Source: Ascoidea rubescens DSM 1968 (taxonomy: Eukaryota; Ascomycota; Saccharomycetes; Ascoideales; Ascoideaceae). Taken from it: a stretch of DNA of 64,000 nucleotides. The DNA lies in assembly GCF_001661345.1 (NCBI RefSeq), contig NW_017962914.1:1328439-1392438 (forward strand). Reading direction: 5' to 3'. The notes below the pieces were generated by a model. The model worked only from the letters and a program-made list of their open reading frames with translations. It had not been told where the DNA came from and did not search any database. Positions 8,902-18,273 of this stretch are shown one piece after another; the stretch's first letter is position 1; every line of letters starts with the position of its first letter. Made by a program: the position numbers and the translations under genes.

Positions 8902-10413
8902 ATGGTCTCTAGAATATCTTGGTTAGCCAACATCAGCATCGAAGATGCTCCACTCCAAACACTTCGTCGTTCTTCCATCATTTGCACAATTGGTCCCAAG
9001 ACCAACAGTGTTGAAATGATAACAAAACTAAGAAAAGCAGGCTTGAACATCTGTCGTATGAACTTCTCCCATGGTTCCTATGAATACCATCAATCTGTCA
9101 TTGACAATTCAAGAAAATCTGAACTAATCTATCCAGGCTCTCCCTTAGGTATCGCCTTGGATACAAAAGGTCCGGAAATCAGAACTGGTACCACTGTCGA
9201 TGACTTTGACTTTCCAATTCCCCCCAACCATGAAATGATCTTCACCACCGACGACGCCTATAAAACTTCCTCCAATGACAAAATCATGTACCTCGACTAC
9301 AAAAACATAACCAAAGTCATTGAGCCCGGCAGAATCATCTACATCGACGATGGTGTTCTCTCCTTTGAAGTTCTTGAAATCATCGACGACAGCAACTTAA
9401 GAGTCATCTCCATAAACGCTGGAAAGATATCCTCCCACAAGGGTGTAAACCTACCTGGTACCGATGTCGATCTACCTGCTCTATCTGAAAAGGACAAACA
9501 AGATTTAAGATTCGCTGTCAAAAACAAAGTCCATATGATCTTTGCTTCCTTCATTAGAACCGCCCAGGATGTCTTGGACATTAGAGAAGTCCTTGGAAAA
9601 GAAGGCGAAAACATCCAGGTCATTGTCAAAATAGAATCGCAACAAGGTGTCGATAACTTTGATGAAATCCTAAAGGTAACCGACGGTGTCATGGTCGCAA
9701 GAGGTGATCTAGGTATTGAAATTCCTGCTCCAGAAGTCTTTTTAGCACAAAAAAAATTAATCGCTAAATGCAACTTGGCTGGTAAACCTGTCATCTGCGC
9801 TACCCAAATGCTAGAATCAATGACTTATAACCCAAGACCAACAAGAGCTGAGGTTTCTGATGTCGGCAACGCCATTCTAGATGGTGCTGACTGTGTCATG
9901 TTGTCCGGTGAAACTGCAAAGGGCAATTATCCTATAGAAGCTGTCACCATGATGCACAACACCTGTATAATCGCTGAACAAGCTCTAACCCACAATGTTT
10001 CCTTCAACGATATTAGAGAAGCAACCACAAAACCAACTGAAACTGTCGAAACAATCGCTTGTGCTGCTGTCTCCGCTGCTTATGACCAAGATGCAAAGGC
10101 AATCATCGTCCTATCCACAACTGGTACAACTGCAAGACTAGTCTCCAAATACAGACCAAACTGCCCAATCATAATGCTAACAAGAAGACCTCACGTTGCA
10201 AGATACGTTCACTTGTATAGAGGTGTCTACCCATTCGAATACAAATTCGATGCACTAGAAGATTGGCAATCTGATATCGAATTAAGATTACAAACCGTAA
10301 TCGCTGATGCTATTGAATCTGGTATGATCCAAAAGGGTGATCCAATTATTGCAATCCAAGGTTGGACTAGAGGTTTAGGCCATTCAAATACTCTTCGTGT
10401 CTTATCTGCCTAA
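8902..10413 (+). CDS. CDC19: Pyruvate kinase
   Basis: A 503-aa glycolytic enzyme converting phosphoenolpyruvate and ADP to pyruvate and ATP, cytosolic. It is near-collinear with S. cerevisiae Cdc19/Pyk1. Blocks include [55 protein letters not shown], the pyruvate-kinase signature [45 protein letters not shown] and the C-terminal GHSNTLRV. The start is the ATG at 8902 (context CACAATGG). The frame extends upstream only from a TTG with a Pro-rich, non-homologous stretch. Codons are strongly biased (TCC, GTC, GAC, AAG, CTA), as expected for high expression, and no CTG codon was noticed. Confidence 0.97.
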   Translation: MVSRISWLANISIEDAPLQTLRRSSIICTIGPKTNSVEMITKLRKAGLNICRMNFSHGSYEYHQSVIDNSRKSELIYPGSPLGIALDTKGPEIRTGTTVDDFDFPIPPNHEMIFTTDDAYKTSSNDKIMYLDYKNITKVIEPGRIIYIDDGVLSFEVLEIIDDSNLRVISINAGKISSHKGVNLPGTDVDLPALSEKDKQDLRFAVKNKVHMIFASFIRTAQDVLDIREVLGKEGENIQVIVKIESQQGVDNFDEILKVTDGVMVARGDLGIEIPAPEVFLAQKKLIAKCNLAGKPVICATQMLESMTYNPRPTRAEVSDVGNAILDGADCVMLSGETAKGNYPIEAVTMMHNTCIIAEQALTHNVSFNDIREATTKPTETVETIACAAVSAAYDQDAKAIIVLSTTGTTARLVSKYRPNCPIIMLTRRPHVARYVHLYRGVYPFEYKFDALEDWQSDIELRLQTVIADAIESGMIQKGDPIIAIQGWTRGLGHSNTLRVLSA

Positions 10414-10656
10414 TTCCATCATTACTTTTATCATTTAATCATTTTACTTGCAACTTACATTTTCACATTACATTTTCACATTACTTTTTAAGTACATATT
10501 CTATATAATTTACATATTTTATAGATTATTCAACTCTCGTGGTCTCTTTTACTCTTATATTTATTGTGTATTTATTTTATTTTATTTTATTTTATTTTAT
10601 TTTTTATTTTTTATTTTATATCTTTTATAAACATTCTCGTAACTTTCTAATGGTAA
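10414..10656. terminator. Convergent 3' region of pyruvate kinase and SUS1 with (TTTTA)n
   Basis: A 243-bp AT-rich spacer between convergent genes. It contains a (TTTTA)n tract at about 10572-10600 within a longer T-rich run on the pyruvate-kinase strand. It probably serves 3'-end formation. No gene is seen. Confidence 0.5.
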
Positions 10657-10941
10657 TCACTCTATTATACTCTCCAAAAACTCGGCTATCTTAACCAAAG
10701 ACTCTTTTTTAACTCCATCAGGCACCAAATCCATCGCTTTTGGCTCCAACACAAAATTAATCCTGTTGAAATTCAAGTTGTCCTCGTTAGATATCTCACT
10801 ATTAGCCAACAATTTCACCTCATCGTACCACCCACACTCATATAACCTCTCTTTCAAAAATGTCAAGATCGTATCGTATTCTCCTGACTCCACCAACCGC
10901 GCTGAGATTTGCGCTTTCAATTCAGCATTACTTAGTGACAT
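10657..10941 (-). CDS. SUS1: Sus1/ENY2, shared subunit of SAGA deubiquitinase module and TREX-2
   Basis: A 94-aa all-helical protein. AELKAQISARLVESGEY, LKERLYECGWYDEVK and VEPKAMDLVPD-like blocks match yeast Sus1 (here VLEPKAMDLVPDGVK), and the C-terminus is KIAEFLESIIE. Sus1 links histone H2B deubiquitination in SAGA with mRNA export at the nuclear pore through TREX-2. The length equals the family norm. S. cerevisiae SUS1 is one of the rare yeast genes with two introns; here the reading frame is uninterrupted. Start ATG at 10941. The gene is divergent from YSA1. Confidence 0.93.
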   Translation of the reverse strand: MSLSNAELKAQISARLVESGEYDTILTFLKERLYECGWYDEVKLLANSEISNEDNLNFNRINFVLEPKAMDLVPDGVKKESLVKIAEFLESIIE

Positions 10942-11272
10942 TCTTCCTATCTTGCTCTCTTTCTGTTATACTCCCACCTATCAATACCACAGCAATCTTT
11001 CCTTCTCTCTCACCTCAATCCTTCTTTTTCCCTACTACAAAAAAAGTGCGTCAATCGAATCAAAAACACGCGTACGCTTGCATGACCCCGCGTTGCCACA
11101 TCCAAATTTCACTTGATCTTGTTTTGAATCTTCTCTCGGCTCACTCTACTATTTTATGTCTATCAACACCTTTATACCAAAGAACTACTTTGCTTCGTTT
11201 CACTATAAAAGAACCCCATTTTTTCGTTCTTTTCAATTCCCCCGATTCTTTAATTTCACCAAACTTCTCAAA
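10942..11272. promoter_or_regulatory. Divergent promoter SUS1 / YSA1
   Basis: A 330-bp head-to-head region. ACGCGT (MCB-like) lies at 11068-11073 within a GC-richer core, flanked by pyrimidine-rich leader sequence toward YSA1. No TATA consensus is obvious. Confidence 0.45.
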
Positions 11273-11992
11273 ATGGCTTCTTATTCCAAGGGAAAACCCG
11301 AAGATGCTAAAGTAACTGAAGTTATCAATTTGGTATGAAATAATCACATTTTGCATTTCTATCACTCTTTCGATTCATTCCACTAATCTCTGTCTAATTT
11401 CTCGTATGTTTAGAGCTCGAAAGACGCTAAATGGATGAAACTCGAGAAAATCAAATATATTGATCCTCTTGGAAAAAATCGCGATTGGGAATGTGCTTCC
11501 AGAACAACAAGAGTTGAGGGATCGGATGTCGATGGCGTTGGTGTATTAGCCATTCTCTTAAAGCCGACAGGTACTGAAGTTGTTCTTCAAAAGCAATTCA
11601 GAGCTCCTCTTGGTGGTGTTTGTATAGAGACACCTGCTGGTTTAATGGACCCAAATGAAACAATCGAAGAATGTGCTCTAAGAGAGTTGAAAGAAGAGAC
11701 TGGCTATTTTGGTTCAAAAGTAATTGATCAATCCCCAATAATCTATAATGATCCAGGATTTTGTAATACAAATCTAAGCCTTGTTGTGGTTGAAATAGAT
11801 CTCAATGATGAAAGAAATAAAAATCCTGTTCCTCAATTGGAAGAAAATGAATTTATTGAAAATTTTACGGTCTTATTAAAGGATTTGCCTGAAGAGTTGA
11901 ATAAACTAGAAGAACAAGGCTACTATTTAGATGCTAGAGTCCAAAATGTCGCTGCTGGTATAAAAATTGCAAGAACTTATAAACTATTTTAG
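11273..11992 (+). CDS. YSA1: ADP-ribose pyrophosphatase (Nudix hydrolase), one intron
   Basis: Ysa1 hydrolyses ADP-ribose to AMP and ribose-5-phosphate. The spliced protein is 212 aa. Exon 1 is 11273-11332 (20 codons, start MASYSKGKPEDAKVTEVINL) and exon 2 is 11414-11992 (starts SSKDAKWMKLEKIKYIDPLG). The Nudix box GLMDPNETIEECALRELKEE fits GX5EX7REUXEEXG and lies about two thirds along. The exon junction falls where Ysa1 homologues read AKV...L.S.KW, supporting the splice. Without exon 1 the exon-2 frame would begin at an internal Met and lose a conserved N-terminal strand. No targeting signal is obvious. Confidence 0.92.
11333..11413 (+). other. Spliceosomal intron in YSA1
   Basis: An 81-nt intron with donor GTATGA, branch-like CACTAAT at 11381-11387 and acceptor TTTAG at 11413. 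It lies between codons (phase 0). The next downstream AG would give an immediate stop, so 11413 is the acceptor. Confidence 0.85.
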
Positions 11993-12075
11993 AAAAAAAA
12001 AAAAAAAATAACTTTTTATTAAATAGAATTTTTTATCTAAAATATAATTACCCATTTCTTTTATTGTTCGACCAT

Positions 12076-13659
12076 TTAGTGTATTATTCTAGAATTAACA
12101 TTTTCAATTAATCTAATAATATACTCACCAGTATTCTCATTTTTAATTCTCAATCCTTTTCTTTCATAATCATCAATTCCCCAAAACATAAAACTATCTT
12201 TTTCATACTCTTCAATATACTCATGATCAGGAATCAAATCCCAATCTTTATCTGCTTCTAACCGTTTTCCTGCGATTATTGCCGTTAAATAAGTCCAGCA
12301 TTTCGATACGCTTTTATTATTATACCCACCTCCTCCTAATACCATCATGTTAATCTTCAATTCAATTAATTTTTCCAAAACATCTCCATAGCCCTTGTAT
12401 GTCAAATTCCATTGTTTGTGTTCATCCGAAAAATGACCATCGCACCCAAATTGAATCACCATTATATTGGGTCTATATCTCTTAACAGTTGGTTCTATTA
12501 TTTCATTATACAACTTTAAAAGACTCTCATCATTTAGACCTTTATTTAAAGGCAAATTGACCATATATTCAAGACCAGGACCCTTTCCTTGTTCATGAAG
12601 ACCTCCAGTTCCTGGATAAAAAAACCTTCCATCAAATCGATGTAATGAAATCGTTAGTACATTTTGAGAAAATTGAAATGCTTGAGAGACTCCGTCACCA
12701 TAATGAAGATCAAAATCTATATAAACAATTTTTGGAAACATGGTTCGAAGTTTAATGATACCTAAATTAATATCATTAATATAACAAAACCCAGCAGCTT
12801 TTGATTTTTTGCCATGATGTCTTCCACCGATCCAATTTACTCCAATAATTTGACTTTTTTCATTTTTTTTATATTTGTTTATAATCCATTTAGCGCATTG
12901 AAGTGTTGATCCACCTAATATTTTAACGTATTCTGGTAAAAATGGAAATAATGGAGAATCATAGATTAAACCATAATGTTTTAATATTAATCTTTTTTTA
13001 TCAGTATCATATAATTCATGGTCATGTATAATGGAATCATCATCATCATCATCATCATCTGATAAAGAGTCAAAATCTGAGTCGATATCACTTTCTAAGT
13101 CATTTCCTGGCTCAGATTTAGATTCAGATTGAGAATCTAATTCCAATTCTGATTCTAATTCTAATTTTAATTTGTTAGAATTTTCTTTTTCATCATCAGA
13201 AACACCATTTATTTCACCAATATTATTTCGATCATTAATTTTATTATTATTGTTGTGTAGTTGGAATCCTTTGATCTGATCGTAATTCTGTTTTCCAATC
13301 TCCAAATCAACTGACACTCTTTCCATTAATAAAAAATTAATATAGTCCTTATCGTGAAATTTGCATAGTTCAACTTTATTAGTATTTTTCACCTGAATTT
13401 GTTTAAAATATTGATCCAATTCAAATGCCTTAATCAAGGACATAACCATGCTCAATCGGTTTCTATTTGATGGTAATAGGTTCAATATCAAACTCTGATA
13501 GCCTGTGGGTTGTGTCAACCCAATGATTTTGTCATTCTGTTCTATCTTATTCTCCTTGCTTATATTGGGAACAAATAGTTTCCCACCATCCTTGACATTA
13601 TCCTGAGAAACCAGTCTGTTGTTACCAACCAGATCTAGATTGTTAGTCTCTATGTGCAT
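12076..13659 (-). CDS. HOS1: Class I histone deacetylase, Hos1-like
   Basis: Zn-dependent deacetylase. Core blocks: LPSNRNRLSMVMSLIKAFEL, GGSTLQCAKW, NWIGGRHHGKK (catalytic His pair near 278), AAGFCYIND, VYIDFDLHYGDGV (Zn ligands Asp and His near 312), FGCDG (third Zn Asp) and VLGGGGYN (catalytic Tyr). Hos1 in S. cerevisiae deacetylates cohesin Smc3. An acidic, Ser/Asp-rich insertion of about 100 residues (plus strand 13030-13250) separates the N-terminal strand from the core, as Hos1 proteins also have. The ATG at 13659 gives 527 aa. The frame continues 72 codons upstream but starts at TTG. The His-His-Gly of most class I enzymes is His-Tyr-Gly here. Confidence 0.82.
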   Translation of the reverse strand: MHIETNNLDLVGNNRLVSQDNVKDGGKLFVPNISKENKIEQNDKIIGLTQPTGYQSLILNLLPSNRNRLSMVMSLIKAFELDQYFKQIQVKNTNKVELCKFHDKDYINFLLMERVSVDLEIGKQNYDQIKGFQLHNNNNKINDRNNIGEINGVSDDEKENSNKLKLELESELELDSQSESKSEPGNDLESDIDSDFDSLSDDDDDDDDSIIHDHELYDTDKKRLILKHYGLIYDSPLFPFLPEYVKILGGSTLQCAKWIINKYKKNEKSQIIGVNWIGGRHHGKKSKAAGFCYINDINLGIIKLRTMFPKIVYIDFDLHYGDGVSQAFQFSQNVLTISLHRFDGRFFYPGTGGLHEQGKGPGLEYMVNLPLNKGLNDESLLKLYNEIIEPTVKRYRPNIMVIQFGCDGHFSDEHKQWNLTYKGYGDVLEKLIELKINMMVLGGGGYNNKSVSKCWTYLTAIIAGKRLEADKDWDLIPDHEYIEEYEKDSFMFWGIDDYERKGLRIKNENTGEYIIRLIENVNSRIIH

Positions 13660-15726
13660 TGTTGGTTTACTGGTTGGGTGATCCAAAGAAAACCATAGGT
13701 GTTGAAAACGATACACTTCTGCGAAATTCCTGCCGTCATGTTCATTCTTGAAAGAAAAATATGCTAAAACCCAGTTTTTAATTATGCCAAATAAAGGATA
13801 CCAGTTTTGGTGAATCACTTCTATAAAACTTGTAAAAATCAGTAACGATATCTTTGGATCTAACAATATTTTCAAGGACTAAATCCATTGTGTTGTGTAT
13901 TTGCGTTACGAACAAAATTACGGTTCACCCAAGTCAAGTACGGAATTAGTTCGGGGCTTTTAATTCCGTTTGCTTGGATACGTGGTTAGCTGCACTATTA
14001 TGCGTATTTTGATTGAGTTTATCCGGATGCGTCTGAGTTTTTCCATTCGCGTGCATCCGGAGCGGGGATAATCCGAAGAGCTGAGATTGAAGAAAAGAAC
14101 GTTTTCTTATCAGAGTTGGACAAAAGGCAAGAAAAGGCAGGAGGTGGTGGTTTTGCTATTGGGTTTGAAGGGGGTTGTTTTGGGATGAGTAGTTGATTTC
14201 TGGATGGCATTACAGACTTCAGTGAGTTCTTTCCCTGTTTCTTGTCAGTGGTTCACTAAGTCCATCTGTTTTTGCTGAGGATGTTTCGAAGAAGGTTTGA
14301 AAAATTCACACAATAATTTGAAGGAACTTCTTGGACTTTTATGCTATTTCCAAGAATTACAATTTTAAGTGAAGATGCATTAACATTTAGATTTAGGATT
14401 TTCCTTTTTCCTCAATTATTTGAGGTGTTTTGAAAAACAAGAATATGTGTTTTGAAGTCTATAGTTTGAATCAGAAGGAGAAAAATTTCATTGTCAAACA
14501 AAATAAAAGGAGTTTTTTATCAGGGAAATTTGTTTCTTGAGTTACGATATTTGCTTTAATTTTTAACTTCTTATTAGTCTGGTGAATGCTTTCCAGGGTG
14601 TTTTGTTTTAGAATCAGTTGAAAGTGATATGATAATAGATAAGATCACTACATTGATGTGTTTTATAAAAAAACCACAAGACACTAGTTGGTTTTTTAAC
14701 TTTGAAATTGAAAGTAGGGGCCACTAACTGAAGAAATAATCATATCTATGATCATATTCCCGGGAAAATATAATTTCAGCCCAAGTTTAAAGAAACAATA
14801 GGTTGAAAAAAAATGCTTCTAATGTTGAAATGAATAATTTTCATAACCAAATTTTGTATCAATTCCACTCAATTAAAGTCTAATAGTCTAATAAAGTCTA
14901 AAAAAACTGTAAATTATAGAAAACATTAATAATAAAAATAAAAAATATATCAAAGTCGACATCTGATTATTGTTTTTTTCCTGTTTCTTGGAGAAAAAAA
15001 ATGGTAATCTAAATTTTAATCTAATCAATTCATGTATCTCATTCATTAAAACCTTTTAACTAAATATGCATAAAGTCTTATCCCGCCATGTTATTTGTTT
15101 GCCTGTTTCTTAATTCATTTACAAGTATAGTCATATACTTTGCATGATTTTTTTATTTTATTTTATTTTATTTTATTTTATTTTATTTTATTTTATTTTA
15201 TTTTATTTTATTTTATTTTATTTTAAATTGATTTTTATTTTTTTGAACAAATGAGCTTGATTAAGTTTTTGTTTAAAGCAACTGATGGGTTTAAAGATAA
15301 AAATGGACAGGATAAACAACTTAATATAAATTTATTATGCCAAATTAAATTCAGTATAAATTAATTAAATAAAAAGAACCATTTTTCATTCATTGAAAAA
15401 ATGGACAATGCAAAAATATAAAGAAAACTTTAAATTAGAAAAACAATAAAATACAACAATCTATGAAGCATATAGTATAGAACATAAATGCATAAGATCT
15501 GAGAAATAAAAAATGATCAAAAAAACACTATAAAATAGGAAAAAAAACAACTTCAAAAGACTATTAATGCTATTAAAGAAAATTATATAAAAAAAACAAA
15601 AAATGAAAACTAATTGGATCAGTCCAACGGTTTGTTCGGTTGTAGAATACATTCAAAATAGGAAAAAAAAATCAATATAGGTAACACTGCTGTTTGTTGG
15701 TATAGATAACATGTTTTATCAAAGAA
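13660..15726. other. Intergenic: HOS1 upstream region and zinc-finger gene 3' flank
   Basis: About 2 kb without a supported gene. Near HOS1 there is a small GC-richer patch with the inverted pair TCCGGATGC (14022-14030) and GCATCCGGA (14053-14061), possibly binding sites for a CGG-recognising zinc-cluster factor. Beyond 14300 the sequence is AT-rich and featureless apart from the (TTTTA)15 array at 15151. Confidence 0.5.
15151..15225. repeat. (TTTTA)15 microsatellite
   Basis: Fifteen perfect TTTTA units in the spacer between HOS1 and the zinc-finger gene. The same pentanucleotide recurs at about 10572, 29241, 35159 and (as its complement) 36094. Confidence 0.95.
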
Positions 15727-16914
15727 TTAGCTTTGTTTATGATTAAAATTTAAAGGAGGTAATTTTGCATTGGTATCAGTCGATGGAGTTAATTGCAAAG
15801 CTGAGATTGGAGGTAATCTAATTCGAGAGTTTTTAGTGGTTGGAACATTTTGAGGAACAGAAGTTAAAGGTTGGATTGATTGGATTGATTGGAGTGGTTG
15901 GATTTGAGAGTTCATGAGGTTATTATTGTTATTTTTAGTATTTGCAGTCGAATTAGTAGGTATACTGTTAAATTGATTGAGACTTTGAGAAGAAGATTGG
16001 GATGTAAAAGCATTATTGACATTGAAATTTTGAAAAGACACAGATCTTTCAAGATAAGTGGAATTGATATTTGGTGTTTGCGGATTGTGAATATTTTGGT
16101 TATTTGAATGATTATCATGAAAGAATTGTTGAGGTTGAGAGCGAAAATTATCTATATCGTTACGAATAAGGGTTAGATTTTTCATTACAGAGGATTCAGG
16201 CTTGAGATCTCTTTTAACGATATATTTTTGGATTTCATTAGCTATGTTTCTAAAGTTACCATCCTTCATATCTTTTCTTTTAATTCTTAAAATGTATTTA
16301 TCTATTAATTCATATTTGCCGGATTTTCCCACTGGGATTTTATGCTTCATGTTAACATGTCTTCTACAGTTATCATTTCTAGGAAATTTATCGCAGCATA
16401 AAGTGCAAAAGAAAACGTTATCATGGCAATCATAATTATGTTTCTTTAATTGTTTATCATTTTGGAATCGTCTGTTTGTGTCACAATCCGGATAATCGCA
16501 CGAGAAGATTTGGTTTGATGAGTTTGATTGAATAGGAATCGAGCTATTATTAGTTAATTGCAGAGGTTGAATAGTGCTGTAAAAATTTTGATTGCTTGGA
16601 AATGATTGTAGTGATTGATTTTGTTGTTGATATTGATTTTGTATATTAGAATTTGAATTTGAATTTGAATTTAAAGAAGTTGGATTGGAAAAGGCCATGC
16701 TTCTCGAGAATTGAAGGTTTGAGGAAGAAGAGGAGGATAGGTCAGGATTGTAGTTGTAGTTATAGTTATAGTTATAATTGAGGTTATTCATGTTAGGATT
16801 TATGATAGAGTTATTTGAGATGTTAGCAGAGTTGTTATTAATATTGTAATTGCTGTAGTTGTTGTAATTGTTTATATTTAAATTTGGGTTAATATTGAGG
16901 TTGTTATTATTCAT
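15727..16914 (-). CDS. Asn-rich C2H2 zinc-finger protein, probable transcription factor
   Basis: 395 aa. The N-terminal ~120 residues are Asn/Ser/Gln-rich. The centre (about 138-195) has two adjacent Cys/His modules: FSCDYPDCDTNRRFQNDKQL...H..DCH and FFCTLCCDKFPRNDNCRRH...H. A basic/helical segment follows (KSGKYELIDKYILRIKRKDM), and the C-terminus is again Asn/Gln-rich. The layout is that of a sequence-specific DNA-binding factor with prion-like flanks. The first module has unusual Cys spacing. I do not recognise the orthologue, so no target can be named. The very long gene-free DNA upstream (over 4 kb) suggests complex regulation of this gene. Start ATG at 16914. Confidence 0.75.
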   Translation of the reverse strand: MNNNNLNINPNLNINNYNNYSNYNINNNSANISNNSIINPNMNNLNYNYNYNYNYNPDLSSSSSSNLQFSRSMAFSNPTSLNSNSNSNSNIQNQYQQQNQSLQSFPSNQNFYSTIQPLQLTNNSSIPIQSNSSNQIFSCDYPDCDTNRRFQNDKQLKKHNYDCHDNVFFCTLCCDKFPRNDNCRRHVNMKHKIPVGKSGKYELIDKYILRIKRKDMKDGNFRNIANEIQKYIVKRDLKPESSVMKNLTLIRNDIDNFRSQPQQFFHDNHSNNQNIHNPQTPNINSTYLERSVSFQNFNVNNAFTSQSSSQSLNQFNSIPTNSTANTKNNNNNLMNSQIQPLQSIQSIQPLTSVPQNVPTTKNSRIRLPPISALQLTPSTDTNAKLPPLNFNHKQS

Positions 16915-17180
16915 TTTTGAGATAATTTATTTGAATTCATTCAATTAAGTTGGCTAACTATCAATTTTATCAATTTTATCAGGAATCAAGGAATTGAAAT
17001 AAAATCAAAAGAATTGAAAAAAGATAAAAATGAATTGAATTGAGCTGAACTTTGTTAGATGGACTTGAGTGGAATTGAGTGAGGTATGAGAGATAGTGTA
17101 GACTCGTAAAAATGTATAAAATATAAGATATTATCAGATGGTATAAGATAGTATAAGATAGTATATGGTAAGATGATATA

Positions 17181-17210
17181 GTATAGTATAGTATAGTATA
17201 GTATAGTATA
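17181..17210. repeat. (GTATA)6 microsatellite
   Basis: Six perfect GTATA units, with near-copies (GTATAAGATA) just upstream, in the zinc-finger gene's 5' flank. Confidence 0.85.
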
Positions 17211-18253
17211 AAGTATATTGGATATGATTCAATAAAATGAACAAAAGAGAGAAAAAGAGTAAAACGAATAAAAATTTTAAATGAAAAATTGAAAAAAAAA
17301 GAATGAAGGTTAAAAGTGGTTGATATCGATAATATATATAATTTTGAATTAAATAAAATAGATAGAATGAATAATATGAATATTGATAATTTGAATAAAA
17401 GTGGAAAGAAATAACAATTATAATTGAAAAATTTGAAAGAAAGTTGTTAGAAATTGAAAAAACAAACCAAAAAACGAAAAAAAATATCAATTTCAGTGAA
17501 ATTTAATAAAAAATTAAAGTAAAAATACAAAATTAAAGTAAAAATAAAAATAAAAGCTAAAGCAAAAGTAAAAATAAATTAATCAACTATTTAAATATTA
17601 AACAGATTAAGTATTAAGTAAATTACTAAAAAATAAATTAAAATTCAAAATAGAGCTAAATTTTTTCAAATAAGACACATTAACCAAGAAAATAAGAAAT
17701 CAAAACGAATGCGACTAGAAGTGTTTACTATCTTAAACAGATTGAGATAATAATTACTATCGTAATAAACAGCAAGACATAAGATTAGGGAATTGAGTCT
17801 TGTTATTCAACATGAATATAATTTGCAGTTAATGTTTAGTCTTTTAAAGAATTGTTTTAACTTTGAAAAATAGCAGAAGATTAGTATGAGTGAAAAAATT
17901 TTCTGGTAATAAGTGAAATAAACCTCAAGTATAACGGTAACAATAGGCTTTGAGTTTATTCATTTCAATTATTTGGAAGCAGTTGCAAAATATGATAAAT
18001 GTTTTGCAAAACATTGCAAAAGGTTGCAGAAAACAGCCCAAAGAGCTCCAAATTGAATGCTTTCGCTGCTTCCAAAAAGCCTTCAAAGAGCTACCTGGCG
18101 CAACAAGGCAGCTGCAGCACAGGTGCCTTCTCTTTGAAGCAACTCCTTCAACACATTCAACAAATCCAACGCTTTCAGCACTTTTCCTCAAAGAAATTCC
18201 TCCAAAACCAATCAAAAATTTTGAAAAAAAAAGGCTTGAGGAAACTAGCAATG

Positions 18254-18273
18254 AGACCCTCATTTGAGGGTCT
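18254..18273. promoter_or_regulatory. Perfect 8-bp inverted repeat (AGACCCTC/GAGGGTCT)
   Basis: Arms AGACCCTC and GAGGGTCT are separated by ATTT. A second, weaker GC dyad ACCCC...GGGGT follows at 18285-18301. They could be binding sites for a dimeric factor or STRE-type C/G-rich motifs. An RNA hairpin is the alternative. Confidence 0.5.

Noticed and set aside
13660-13875. Longer HOS1 start
   Set aside because: Begins at TTG and the extra 72 residues do not match deacetylase sequence. A separate 36-codon frame starting near 13888 was also judged chance.
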